42,004 bases of DNA from Nitrospirota bacterium (GTDB taxonomy: Bacteria > Nitrospirota > Thermodesulfovibrionia > UBA6902), in the NCBI GenBank assembly GCA_016222905.1, contig JACRPZ010000069.1, forward strand, positions 1 to 42,004, written 5' to 3'. A program made the translations under genes and the position numbers. The notes beneath the pieces are model-generated. The model made no database searches. It worked only from the letters and a program-made list of their open reading frames with translations, and was not told where the DNA came from. Of the stretch, positions 25,391 through 34,396 are shown piece by piece; position 1 is the first letter of the stretch, and each line of letters opens with the position of its first letter.

Positions 25391-26272
25391 TTAAAGCAGT
25401 CCGGCCCTTTCCATTATCTCCGGCACTTTATCTTCCGCGCCTATTGCCATGATGTGAACGCCGTCGCATATCTTCTCATCTCTAAGCTGTTTGATATGCC
25501 TTGCCATAATACCGATGCCCGCATCCATAGCCTTTTCCTTACCCGCTTCCTTTAACTCATCAATCAGATTTTGAGGAACAGTAATTCCGGGAACGAACTT
25601 GTTCATGAAGTTTGCCATTCCCGCGCTTTTTAAGAGGACTAATCCTGCAAGAATCTTTACAGGGAATTTACGAGCGTAACTCATGAATCCCTTGAACTTG
25701 TCTATGTCGTATATCGCCTGTGTCTGGAAGAAATTGGCTCCTGCCTCTATCTTCTTTTCAAACTTCATAAGCTGTGGCTCGATAGGGTTGGACTCAGGCG
25801 TGACGACCGCGCCCTGATAAAAATCAGTAGCGCCTTTCAACTCATTGCCCATCATATCCTTGCCTGCGTTAAGACCCGCTACTACTTTAAGAAGTTGAAC
25901 GGATTCGATGTCATATACAGGCTTAGCCTCTTTATGGTCGCCCGCGTTTGGATGGTCGCCGGTCATGCAGAGGACATTCTTGATTCCGAGAATGCTCGCG
26001 CCTAACAGGTCTGACTGAAGCCCTATGCGGTTTCTGTCGCGGCATGTCATCTGGAGGATCGGCTCCTGTCCCATCTCAAGGAGGAGCTTGCAGAATGAGA
26101 CCGAGCTGATACGCATGACAGCTGACTGGTTATCCGTCACGTTCAGAGCGTCAACCTTTCCTTTGAGCAATTCTGATTCATGGAGTATCTTTTTTATATC
26201 AGTGCCCTTTGGCGGGCCTACTTCAGCGGTTACAACAAATTTTCCGGATTCAAGAGCGCTTTTCAAACTCAC
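25391..26272 (-). CDS. metF: 5,10-methylenetetrahydrofolate reductase, MetF
   Basis: MetF reduces methylene-H4F to methyl-H4F. From the GTG at 26272 the protein has 293 residues: TAEVGPPKG with the catalytic Glu near the start, DALNVTDNQSAVMRIS, QMTCRDRNR, LCMTGDHP, and NFFQTQAIYDIDKF near the centre. GTG is preferred over the distant upstream start because it overlaps the metV stop (GTGA) and has AAGGAGGAG upstream. Immediate linkage to metV marks the MetFV-type enzyme of acetogens and other Wood-Ljungdahl organisms, where electrons arrive through protein partners rather than directly from NAD(P)H; the partner here is unknown. Confidence 0.95.
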   Translation of the reverse strand: MSLKSALESGKFVVTAEVGPPKGTDIKKILHESELLKGKVDALNVTDNQSAVMRISSVSFCKLLLEMGQEPILQMTCRDRNRIGLQSDLLGASILGIKNVLCMTGDHPNAGDHKEAKPVYDIESVQLLKVVAGLNAGKDMMGNELKGATDFYQGAVVTPESNPIEPQLMKFEKKIEAGANFFQTQAIYDIDKFKGFMSYARKFPVKILAGLVLLKSAGMANFMNKFVPGITVPQNLIDELKEAGKEKAMDAGIGIMARHIKQLRDEKICDGVHIMAIGAEDKVPEIMERAGLL

Positions 26273-26940
26273 TTTTTCTCCTCCTTTTTCTCCTCGCGTG
26301 CAATACGGGTTGCTGGTTTTCTGCTCGCGGACCAATCCTTCGGGCTGAGCGTCTTTTTGAAATCTTCAAGCCGGTTGATCTTCTTCATCCTGTTGTATAT
26401 TCTCACCCACGCGCATTCTATATCAGGGCTTACCTCGCACTTCCCTTCATTCGTTCCTCCGCAGGGGCCATTCAAGAGTCCCTTTGGACAGGCTGTTACA
26501 GGGCATATACCGCCTGTTTGATCGAGTATACACTGTCCGCACAAAGAACATCTTTCATCAAACATCTGGAACCGCGTCATGTTGCCGAGGAATAGGGTGT
26601 CGTTTGCCGGGTAGACAGGCTTGTCAGGAAATATCTCTACAGCGGACTGCGTGCCTGCTCCGCATGACATGACGATTATGGCGTCGGCTGCGGCGCATGC
26701 GTCTTTGTCCTTTTTCAACTCAATCTTTGTGCCTAATGTCTGGCATCCTGTTTTCGGAAGCATGGTTCCTGTCACGGTCTTGCCTTCAGCCTCAAGCGCT
26801 ATTTTAAGCGCTGCGAGTTCAGGTTCGCCGCCTGTTCCGCACAATGAGGCGCACTCGGAACATCCGATGAGAAAGAAACTTTTGTAGTTTGCGATATTTT
26901 CCAGCAAAGCCTTAAAGTCGCGTTTTTTAGTGATTATCAT
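26269..26940 (-). CDS. metV: MetV-type zinc/iron-sulfur partner of MetF
   Basis: The 223-residue protein belongs to the methylene-tetrahydrofolate reductase C-terminal (MetV) family. The N-terminal half (1-115) is a Rossmann-like domain with cysteines in IGCSECASLCGTGG and MSCGAG. The C-terminal half carries a cysteine cluster FDERCSLCGQC, GICPVTACPKG, GPCGGT and KCEV (about 128-170) that suits Fe-S or zinc binding. In Moorella MetV connects MetF to other redox proteins. The tail is Lys/Glu-rich. The AAGGAG ribosome site is good; the stop overlaps the metF GTG. Confidence 0.93.
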   Translation of the reverse strand: MIITKKRDFKALLENIANYKSFFLIGCSECASLCGTGGEPELAALKIALEAEGKTVTGTMLPKTGCQTLGTKIELKKDKDACAAADAIIVMSCGAGTQSAVEIFPDKPVYPANDTLFLGNMTRFQMFDERCSLCGQCILDQTGGICPVTACPKGLLNGPCGGTNEGKCEVSPDIECAWVRIYNRMKKINRLEDFKKTLSPKDWSASRKPATRIAREEKKEEKK

Positions 26941-26973
26941 TTTCCACTCCTTATATCTGAAATATTGCTCAGT

Positions 26974-27537
26974 TTAATCGTTCTTCTTGATAAGCTCCAG
27001 TAATTCCATTCTTGTAGATTCCTTGGTCCGGAAGATCCCCCTGACGGCTGATGTGACGGTTCTCGCGCCTGACTTCTTAAGCCCTCTCATGGAGAGGCAG
27101 AGGTGTTCAGCGTCAATGATCACCATTGCGCCCTTGGGTTTCAGTTTCGCCATTATCAGGTCAGCAAGCTGAGTTGTCAGCCGCTCTTGCACCGTGGGTC
27201 TTTTGGCAAAGAGTTCAACCGCTTTTGCCAGTTCGCTCAGTCCGACGATCTTTCCGCCTGACGGGATATAAGCAACATGCGCCTTTCCTATAAAAGGAAG
27301 GAGGTGGTGCTCACATACAGAGTAAAAGGGTATGTCTTTAAGGAGCACAAGCTCATCATGGCTCTCGCCTTCAATGGGTTTCAGTATCTCTTCAAAAGGC
27401 GTTGAGAGTCCGGCAAATATCTCCTCATATAGCTTTCCTATCCTTTCCGGAGTCTCTTTAAGCCCCGGCCTTACAGGGTCTTCACCGATGCCCTCAAGAA
27501 TAAGCTTAACGCCTTTTTCAATCTTCTTTTTATTCAT
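26974..27537 (-). CDS. folE: GTP cyclohydrolase I
   Basis: FolE makes dihydroneopterin triphosphate from GTP, the entry to folate (or tetrahydropterin) synthesis. The 187-residue protein has [44 protein letters not shown] with the zinc Cys and His, [19 protein letters not shown] and [10 protein letters not shown] with the second zinc cysteine. It lies 33 nt upstream of metV on the same strand, linking cofactor supply with C1 chemistry. No Shine-Dalgarno is visible before the ATG, unlike metV. Confidence 0.97.
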   Translation of the reverse strand: MNKKKIEKGVKLILEGIGEDPVRPGLKETPERIGKLYEEIFAGLSTPFEEILKPIEGESHDELVLLKDIPFYSVCEHHLLPFIGKAHVAYIPSGGKIVGLSELAKAVELFAKRPTVQERLTTQLADLIMAKLKPKGAMVIIDAEHLCLSMRGLKKSGARTVTSAVRGIFRTKESTRMELLELIKKND

Positions 27538-27566
27538 TATAAATATTGATGTCTTACTATGGTTAT

Positions 27567-27669
27567 CATTGACCCTAAAATACCCCTCTCCCTAACCCTC
27601 TCCCCCAAGTGGCGAGGGAACTACTTCTATTCCTCTCCCTTGAAGGGAGGGGATAAAGGGGAGGGTGAT
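27567..27669. repeat. CCTCTCCC-type dispersed palindromic repeat, copy 2
   Basis: It is a near copy of 23588-23692, beginning CATTGACCCTAAAATACCCC and ending GGGGAGGGTGATA, with the same complementary halves. Differences (CCCAAGTGG for CCCAAGGGG, TTGAAGGG for TTGAGGGG) lie in the inner hairpins. It sits in the folD-folE gap and would be transcribed as a strong structure. Confidence 0.75.
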
Positions 27670-27685
27670 ATTTTTTAGCATCCTG

Positions 27686-29032
27686 CTATCTCTTCATTAA
27701 CTCCGGCAGTATAGCTTCTAATGCGTCAACAGCATGAACAGGATGACTGTCAGGATTTATCGCCCTGTTAAAGAGTTTTTCAGAATTGCCCACTGTATCG
27801 GATTCGCTTGCGCCTGCGTAAGAGGCGAGGAGTTTTGCAAAGGTCTTTGTGACAACTGTTTTATTATCTTCAACCGCTTTTCTCACCTTTCCGATATTCT
27901 GATACAGCATTCCGAGCCAACCCTGATGCACGAGCTTGGTGACTGTAGCAGGCCCTACGCCGCCTGTCTCTAAAGTAAATGCAGCGGCCTTTGCACGCGC
28001 GGACGGGTCAACATCTCCGTAAGGTGATTTGCCGTCCTTTCTGAATGAAGTGGAAGCGTCTATTATCAGGCATCCCTGTTTAACCATCTCCGGGGTGAAG
28101 AAGTATTCCGTATCCGCATGGACCTTATAAGGGTGAAATCCCATGCACCCGAAGATTATATCAGCGCGCTTTGAGAGTTCAATATATATTCTACGCTGCG
28201 TCTCCTTATCAGAAGCGCCGCCTGAACCTGTCTTTGTATGCAATGGCCCCAATGCTGTGGCGTCAAACTGCTTCAGCAGATTGAAGAGAGGCTCTCCAAC
28301 GATATTGCTTCTGCCCGCGACAACAACCTCAAGCCCCGCGAAGCTGGCTATGCCGTCAGGGCGAAGCTTTGCGCCTTTATTTCTGACGAGATAAACGCTC
28401 GCAAGGTCTATCATGCCTCTTGGAGTACAGCAGTCATAATAACGCTCAGCGCCCAATGACATAAGACCCAAGGTGACCTGATTAAGCCCGTCGCCGTCTT
28501 TGGCAATATTTATGCGGTTGCATAGAGCGGTTGTATCAATGGTCTCTCCGGCCTTGCCGCCGAATGGAAGCTGGAACATCAAAATGGAGATGGATTTATC
28601 ATTGTTCCACTCTTCCAGCTTTTTGTACATTTCAGAAGCGGTGACAGTTGAAGTAAATTCTTCAAGCATACTTGAGAGGCCTGAAAGCTTTGTTGTGGCA
28701 GATTTCATCCCCACATAGCTTCTCGACGCGGCTACCTTCGGATCGTCTTTATCACCGACCAGAACGGTCAGGACTTTTGAGTCAGCCGGCTTAACATCCT
28801 TCAGCGCAGGTATCTCGCTGAGAAAATCAGACCTGCGTTTCAGTTCAGGAATAATTACATCCTGATATCCCTTGGGAAATTTCTGCTCTCCCTTTACGAC
28901 TCCTGAACCGTTGATGACATTCGAATATTCTTCTCCACGGAATGAGCGCGAAATAAGGTGTTTGAAATCATCTTGCGTAAAGAGCCAATGGTTAATGCCT
29001 CCGATACGATCATTATATTCTCTGTAAGCCAC
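27686..29032 (-). CDS. folD: Divergent, enlarged FolD-type methylene-H4F dehydrogenase/cyclohydrolase
   Basis: FolD interconverts methylene-, methenyl- and formyl-H4F. Family residues are kept: Tyr106/Lys110 in SYVGMK, QLPF (154-157), KDGDG (178-182; KDVDG in E. coli), CTPRG (202-206) and the dinucleotide loop GRSNIVGEP (240-248), then TGGVGPATV. At 448 residues it is about 160 longer than usual, with an N-terminal extension of about 45-60, insertions around 255-300 and a 60-residue C-terminal tail. The start is GTG with AGGAGGT upstream. It is the first gene of folD-folE-metV-metF. The insertions may change cofactor choice or oligomer contacts; both activities are inferred from conserved residues. 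Confidence 0.85.
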   Translation of the reverse strand: MAYREYNDRIGGINHWLFTQDDFKHLISRSFRGEEYSNVINGSGVVKGEQKFPKGYQDVIIPELKRRSDFLSEIPALKDVKPADSKVLTVLVGDKDDPKVAASRSYVGMKSATTKLSGLSSMLEEFTSTVTASEMYKKLEEWNNDKSISILMFQLPFGGKAGETIDTTALCNRINIAKDGDGLNQVTLGLMSLGAERYYDCCTPRGMIDLASVYLVRNKGAKLRPDGIASFAGLEVVVAGRSNIVGEPLFNLLKQFDATALGPLHTKTGSGGASDKETQRRIYIELSKRADIIFGCMGFHPYKVHADTEYFFTPEMVKQGCLIIDASTSFRKDGKSPYGDVDPSARAKAAAFTLETGGVGPATVTKLVHQGWLGMLYQNIGKVRKAVEDNKTVVTKTFAKLLASYAGASESDTVGNSEKLFNRAINPDSHPVHAVDALEAILPELMKR

Positions 29033-29130
29033 AAAGACCTCCTAAGATAAAATGTTTATTATAAAAACCGAGTAAAAATTTTAACATTTGAATATGCAAG
29101 GTGTCAAAATAGAGTCCAAAGACTTTTTGG

Positions 29131-29160
29131 TTGAGATAATATCTTCCAATCTGTTATAAT
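29131..29160 (+). promoter_or_regulatory. Promoter of the type II secretion operon (apparently leaderless)
   Basis: TTGAGA (29131-29136) and TATAAT (29155-29160) are 18 bp apart. The ATG of gspD is at 29168, seven nt after the -10 box, with no Shine-Dalgarno, so the transcript would begin at or just before the start codon. An alternative ATG at 29198 would give a leader of about 30 nt, also without a Shine-Dalgarno. Confidence 0.6.
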
Positions 29161-29167
29161 TTTTATA

Positions 29168-31411
29168 ATGTCTAAAAACCTTAATAAGCTATCAATAATG
29201 AATCATATTTCAATAATTGCGGCGTTGCTGCTTCTGGTTTTTAACGGCAATGTTTTTGCAGAGCCTCCAAAAATCAATGAAGCAGCGCAAGTGTCCCCTA
29301 AAAATCTTACGGTACCAGAACCTCCACCGCCCGTTGTTACACCTCAAGACCCTCCACCGCCCGTTGTTTCACCTCAAGAGGCTCCGATACCTGCAAATCT
29401 TCCGCCCAATATAACGCAGGAGCAGGTAAAATCTTTCTTTTCAAAACAAAGTTCCGAGAATTTTGTGATCCTCAATTTTGATGATGCTGAGCTTGCCGAT
29501 GTGATAAATACCATTAGTTCCATCACCGGCGCAAACTTCATAGTAAGCCCCGGATTAAGCGCGAAGATCACCATAAATTCGTCGAAGAAAATTCCTGTCA
29601 GTGAGGTATTGAATGTTTTTGAATCAATCCTGGAGGTAAATGGAATCTCCCTTGTAAAGTCAGGAGATTTTTTTAAGATAGTTTCGAGTGCTGCTGCCAA
29701 GCAAAAGCCTCTTGAGATTCTTAAAGATATTAATGCCGGCTCCGTTCCTTACGGGGACAGGCCTGTAACGCAGATTATTCCTGTAAGGTATGTCCCTGCG
29801 CGCGAGGTAACTGCTGTCCTTCAGCCTATGCTTTCGCAGGCAGGCAGCATTATCCCTAATCCAAGAAACAACCTGATTATCATCAATGATAATGCGTCCA
29901 GCATAAGGCGGCTTCTGGAGGTTCTCGCAGAAATAGATATTGATGTCTTTCAGGACAAGAGACTGGTTTTCTTTCAGCCGCAATACTCTAATGCGAAGAC
30001 CCTTTCCGATGATTTGACAAGCATACTAAACGCATTGAATTACACTAAAGAAGAAGTGGTGCTGGTCCCTATCGAGAGGATAAACAGCCTTATCATATTT
30101 TCTTCAAGCCCTGATATTCTAAGAACCGTGAATATATGGATCAAGAAGCTTGATGAGGATGTTATGACAGGCCAGAATATTTTTGTGTATCAAGTGCAGA
30201 ACGTCAAAGCTCAGTCTCTCGCCGAGGTGCTTCATTCTCTGTATGGGGGTAACAGCGGCACCTCAGCAGCGCCGCAGCGTCAGACTGCCGCGGCTTCTGA
30301 ACCTTCAAAGCAGGCGGCCCCTGTTAAAGCTGCAAGTTCTCCGGTTGTCCAGAAGCCTTCTTCCGCTTCTCCCGGTTCCGGCGCAAGCAAAGTTGAAATC
30401 ACCATATTTGAACCTACAAACGCGCTTGTAATTCTCTCTCCGCCCGGCATATACAGAGATATAGTCAATACTATAAAGAAACTCGATGTTTATCCAAAGG
30501 AGGTATTGATTGAGGTTTTAGTAGCTGAGGTGAATCTTACCAACGACCTGCAGTTTGGTGTGCAGTGGTCTGTTCTTAATCGCTTCAGCATCGAAGGCGA
30601 CGACAACTATACCGGTCTTGCCCAGAACCGTTCAGGCGAGTCGCCTTTCTTTTCGCTTCCGCCAATTATAGGCGAGAATTCAGGAGCAGCCTCTACTTTA
30701 GCAGGAGGCTTGTCTTATCTTCTATATAGACCTGATAAGATAGCTGCAATGATACATTCTCTGGTAGGCAATGGAAGGGCTAATATACTGTCCAGTCCGA
30801 GGCTCCTTGTCAGAGATCAGGAAGAGGCGAGCATTGAGGTCGGTTCTGATATACCGACAGCAACAAACTCAAGCCAATCCAGTGATACAACAGCCACGGT
30901 AAATCAGACCATAGAGTATAAAACAATCGGAATAAAGCTGAAGATAAAGCCGAGCATAAATGATGAAAAGACCGTTGTGCTTGATATAGAGCAGGAGGTC
31001 TCTGACCAGTTGTCGAATGTAACCGTGGGACAGCAGGGATTTTCATATCCGTCATTCTCTACAAGAAAGACGAAGACCTCCATTGTTGTTCCTGATCAGC
31101 AGGGGATTGTTATAGGCGGCATCATAAAAGAGAAGAAAAACAAGGATTATCAGGGGATCCCCGGATTAAGCAAAATCCCTCTTCTTGGATACCTCTTCCG
31201 TGATACAAAGGAGAACGTTTCAAAAACAGAATTAGTTATTATTTTGACCCCCCATGTCATAACTAATAAATCTGAAACGGAAATGGTGAAGACTGACTTT
31301 CTGGATAAACTCAAAGAGGTAAAAGATGCTCTGAAAAATAGCAAAGGCATTTATGACATAATTCCTTCCGAAAAGCCAGAGCCTGATCCAAAGCAAGTCG
31401 ATGAGCAATGA
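29168..31411 (+). CDS. gspD: Type II secretion outer-membrane secretin GspD
   Basis: GspD forms the outer-membrane gate of the type II secretion system. The 747-residue protein has a signal peptide (about 1-31, ending VFA), a proline-rich segment with two near-identical copies of PPPPVV(T/S)PQ (about 51-72), N0-N1-type domains (about 95-260), N2-N3 repeats with an Ala/Ser/Pro-rich linker inserted at about 360-410, and the secretin barrel (about 445-695) with VEVGSDIPT-like IEVGSDIPT and VPDQQGIVIGGIIKE, GIPGLSKIPLLGYLFR. The C-terminus may bind a pilotin, but none is encoded nearby. It overlaps gspE by 11 nt. Confidence 0.95.
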   Translation: MSKNLNKLSIMNHISIIAALLLLVFNGNVFAEPPKINEAAQVSPKNLTVPEPPPPVVTPQDPPPPVVSPQEAPIPANLPPNITQEQVKSFFSKQSSENFVILNFDDAELADVINTISSITGANFIVSPGLSAKITINSSKKIPVSEVLNVFESILEVNGISLVKSGDFFKIVSSAAAKQKPLEILKDINAGSVPYGDRPVTQIIPVRYVPAREVTAVLQPMLSQAGSIIPNPRNNLIIINDNASSIRRLLEVLAEIDIDVFQDKRLVFFQPQYSNAKTLSDDLTSILNALNYTKEEVVLVPIERINSLIIFSSSPDILRTVNIWIKKLDEDVMTGQNIFVYQVQNVKAQSLAEVLHSLYGGNSGTSAAPQRQTAAASEPSKQAAPVKAASSPVVQKPSSASPGSGASKVEITIFEPTNALVILSPPGIYRDIVNTIKKLDVYPKEVLIEVLVAEVNLTNDLQFGVQWSVLNRFSIEGDDNYTGLAQNRSGESPFFSLPPIIGENSGAASTLAGGLSYLLYRPDKIAAMIHSLVGNGRANILSSPRLLVRDQEEASIEVGSDIPTATNSSQSSDTTATVNQTIEYKTIGIKLKIKPSINDEKTVVLDIEQEVSDQLSNVTVGQQGFSYPSFSTRKTKTSIVVPDQQGIVIGGIIKEKKNKDYQGIPGLSKIPLLGYLFRDTKENVSKTELVIILTPHVITNKSETEMVKTDFLDKLKEVKDALKNSKGIYDIIPSEKPEPDPKQVDEQ

Positions 31412-33146
31412 AGCAGTTGAAATAACAGGCAAACACAAACGCTTAGGCGAAATCCTCCTTGACCGGAAACTCGTAACTTTAGAAAAACTTGAGGTAGCTT
31501 TAAAGGAACAGTCTGTTCATGACAGGGACGAGGCCAGTGCCGGCAAAGGTTATCGCAGGCTGGGCGAAGTACTCGCTGAGCTGGGTTTTGTATCGGAAGA
31601 GGATATTCTTAAGGCCTTAAGTTTTCAGCTTGGATTAAAATATCTTACCTTTTCTGAATTCCCAAAGGTTATTCCTGACAATTCCTACCCCACTGTTAAG
31701 TTCATGAAGCAATACAAAATAGTTCCTATCGGCATAGCTAATAACACACTTCAAATAGCCGTATCCGACCCGCTCAATAAGTATATTCTCGATGCCTTGA
31801 GTGTATTCTCTGGCAGGCCTGTTGAGCTCTTCCTCAGCAGCGAAAAGGATATTATGGAGGCGATTGAGCAGTATTTCGGCACTGATGTCCAGATGACAAG
31901 CATCATGGAAGGGATGAGGGAGGATGAGCTTGAGTCGGAAGGGATTGAGCTTCAGGAGGATGTGCATCACCTTAGGGACATGGCTTTTGAGGCGCCTATT
32001 GTAAAGCTGGTCAACATGCTGATAACACGTGCTGTTGAGGACAGGTCGAGCGATATTCATATAGAGCCGTTTGAAAACAGCGTCAAGGTCAGGTACAGGA
32101 CAGACGGAGTGCTGGATGAGATTGAATCACTCCCGAAACGTTTACAGCCTGCTGTAATATCGAGACTTAAGATAATGTCAAGGCTTAATATTGCGGAGAG
32201 AAGGCTTCCGCAGGATGGAAGAATAAAGCTTAGGGTATCGGGCAGGGATTTAGACCTCAGGATTTCCACCATGCCGACTGTTTACGGAGAGAGCATTGTC
32301 ATGAGGATACTTGACAGGAGCAGTTCCCTGACTGCGCTAGAAGATCTTGGTTTTCCCGGCAATATTATTGGAGAATACAGGAAGCTGATTAACGCTCCAT
32401 ACGGCATGCTTTTGGTAACAGGCCCTACAGGAAGCGGGAAAACAACCACTCTTTACGCGTCCCTTAGCGAAATCAACTCTGAAGACAAGAAGATCATCAC
32501 TATAGAGGATCCTATCGAATATCAGATTGAAGGCATAAATCAGATACAGGTGCATCCCAAGATAGGGCTTACTTTTGCCAATGGTCTCAGGCATATTGTC
32601 CGACAGGACCCGGATGTCATAATGGTCGGAGAGATCAGGGATATTGAGACTGCCGAGATATCTGTGCATTCTGCGCTTACAGGACATCTGGTCTTCAGCA
32701 CGCTTCATACAAACGACGCCCCAGGCGCTGTTACGAGACTGCTTGATATGGGCACCGAGGGTTTTCTGGTATCATCTTCCCTCATCGGCGTGCTGGCCCA
32801 GAGGCTGGTAAGGGTCATATGTCCGGTGTGTAAGGAGCCTTTTACTCCAAATCCTAAAATACTTGAAAAAGTCGAGGTTGCTTTGGCAAGCACTGAAATT
32901 TATCACGGAGCCGGCTGCGAGGAATGCAGATATACAGGCTACAAAAGCAGGACAGGGATATTTGAATTGATGATTATGAATGAAGATATTAAACAGCTTG
33001 TTTTGGGAAGGGCAAGCTCTGATGCGATCAGGCAGATGGCTGTTTCAGGTGGAATGCATCTTCTGAGGGAGAGCGGCTGGCAAAAAGTCAGGGAAGGGAT
33101 AACAACAGTTGAGGAAGTTTTGAGGGTCACTCAGGAGTTAATCTGA
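31401..33146 (+). CDS. gspE: Type II secretion ATPase GspE with N-terminal MshEN domain
   Basis: GspE is the cytoplasmic ATPase that drives pseudopilus assembly. In 581 residues it has two MshEN half-motifs (KRLGEILLDRKLV..., YRRLGEVLAELGFV..., about residues 12-80), an N2 domain, and a RecA-like core with Walker A GPTGSGKTT (about 340-348), Asp box, Walker B DPDVIMVGEIRD, and His box TGHLVFSTLHTND. The zinc tetracysteine CPVC ... CEEC lies at about 474-510. The RLG(E)xL spacing matches c-di-GMP-binding MshEN sites. Its stop shares one base with the gspF start (TGATG). Confidence 0.97.
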   Translation: MSNEAVEITGKHKRLGEILLDRKLVTLEKLEVALKEQSVHDRDEASAGKGYRRLGEVLAELGFVSEEDILKALSFQLGLKYLTFSEFPKVIPDNSYPTVKFMKQYKIVPIGIANNTLQIAVSDPLNKYILDALSVFSGRPVELFLSSEKDIMEAIEQYFGTDVQMTSIMEGMREDELESEGIELQEDVHHLRDMAFEAPIVKLVNMLITRAVEDRSSDIHIEPFENSVKVRYRTDGVLDEIESLPKRLQPAVISRLKIMSRLNIAERRLPQDGRIKLRVSGRDLDLRISTMPTVYGESIVMRILDRSSSLTALEDLGFPGNIIGEYRKLINAPYGMLLVTGPTGSGKTTTLYASLSEINSEDKKIITIEDPIEYQIEGINQIQVHPKIGLTFANGLRHIVRQDPDVIMVGEIRDIETAEISVHSALTGHLVFSTLHTNDAPGAVTRLLDMGTEGFLVSSSLIGVLAQRLVRVICPVCKEPFTPNPKILEKVEVALASTEIYHGAGCEECRYTGYKSRTGIFELMIMNEDIKQLVLGRASSDAIRQMAVSGGMHLLRESGWQKVREGITTVEEVLRVTQELI

Positions 33147-34363
33147 TGGAAACTTACTCATATGAGGCAGCCGCGGGCGACGGTAGCATTGTAACAGGCA
33201 ATGTTGAAGCGGCAAACGAACGCTCTGCTGTTGACCGCATTCAGGGCATGGGGTACTTCCCCTTAAAGGTCAGCAAAGCAGTTGAAGGCAGGAATATAGC
33301 AAATACCCTCTCCGCGTTCTTTCAGCAGGGCGTAAAAGATAAAGACGTGATGACCTTTACATACCAGCTCGGCGTGCTTCTTGACGCCGGTTTCCCTCTT
33401 GACAGGGCGCTTTCAATACTTTATGAAATGACCGATAAGAAGGCATTCAGGGATATGATAAAAGAGATTTTATCCCAGATACGTAGCGGAAAATCATTTT
33501 CAGAAGCGCTTTCAAAGTTCAAATCCGCATTCCCTCTCTTTTATGTAAATATGATAAAGGCAGGAGAAGCCGGCGGTTTTCTTGAAGATACAATCTCCAG
33601 AATGGCGGTCTATCTTGAAAACACACAGGCATTAAAAGAAGAGATACGATCCGCTGTTATTTATCCTTCCATACTGAGCATTGTAGGAGGCGCTGCAATT
33701 ATAGTGCTGCTTACATTTGTGGTGCCAAGATTTACAAGTATATTTTCTGATATGGGTCAGGCGCTTCCCCTGCCTACTGTGATACTCCTCGCTATAAGCG
33801 GCGGTTTAATACACTACTGGTGGGCTATACTGCTGTTTTTAGCCGCTCTTTTTTTCTCAATAAGGCGTTACCTCGGCACTGACAGCGGGAAACGGGCATG
33901 GGACAAGGCAAGATTCAGACTACCATTATTCGGCAGACTGTTTAAGGAGGCTGCTGTTTCGCGGTTTGCAAGAACATTGGGCACTCTTCTTCAAAGCGGT
34001 GTCCCTCTGCTTAATGCGCTGCAGATAGTAAAAGGCACGCTTGGAAGCGAGAGTATAGCGGAGATGATCCAGTCTGTAAGGGAAGAGGTCAGAAAGGGAA
34101 GAGGCATATCAGAGCCTTTAAAAAGAAGCAACATATTTCCTCCAATGGCTGTGCATATGGTGAAGGTCGGCGAGGAGACCGGAAGGCTTGATGAGATGCT
34201 AACCAAGATTGCCGAGCGCTTTGATATAGAGGTGAGGACTTCCGTAAAAAGGATGCTCTCATTGCTTGAGCCGGCCATGATACTTCTTATGGGGCTTATT
34301 GTAGGGTTTATTGTCATAGCTATGCTTTTGGCGATATTCAGTATTAACGAACTGCCGGTTTAA
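33146..34363 (+). CDS. gspF: Type II secretion inner-membrane platform protein GspF
   Basis: GspF is the polytopic platform protein that couples GspE to pilin movement. It has 405 residues, two homologous T2SSF domains (about 65-190 and 270-395, with FTYQLGVLLDAGFPLDRAL and FARTLGTLLQSGVPLLNAL as matching segments) and three membrane helices near 170-195, 215-245 and 375-400. The N-terminal YSYEAAAGDG, with PLKVSKA further on, is typical. Its ATG overlaps the gspE stop. Confidence 0.97.
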   Translation: METYSYEAAAGDGSIVTGNVEAANERSAVDRIQGMGYFPLKVSKAVEGRNIANTLSAFFQQGVKDKDVMTFTYQLGVLLDAGFPLDRALSILYEMTDKKAFRDMIKEILSQIRSGKSFSEALSKFKSAFPLFYVNMIKAGEAGGFLEDTISRMAVYLENTQALKEEIRSAVIYPSILSIVGGAAIIVLLTFVVPRFTSIFSDMGQALPLPTVILLAISGGLIHYWWAILLFLAALFFSIRRYLGTDSGKRAWDKARFRLPLFGRLFKEAAVSRFARTLGTLLQSGVPLLNALQIVKGTLGSESIAEMIQSVREEVRKGRGISEPLKRSNIFPPMAVHMVKVGEETGRLDEMLTKIAERFDIEVRTSVKRMLSLLEPAMILLMGLIVGFIVIAMLLAIFSINELPV

Positions 34364-34396
34364 CGGATAAATTATTATTGTTATAAGGAGGAAGTT

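Noticed and set aside
26273-26335. Longer metF N-terminus starting at 26335
   Set aside because: The extra 21 residues are read from inside metV in another frame; the GTG at 26272 overlaps the metV stop and has a strong ribosome site.
26209-26595. Plus-strand frames opposite metF/metV
   Set aside because: Antisense to conserved, motif-complete genes with good ribosome sites; composition is that of a shadow frame.
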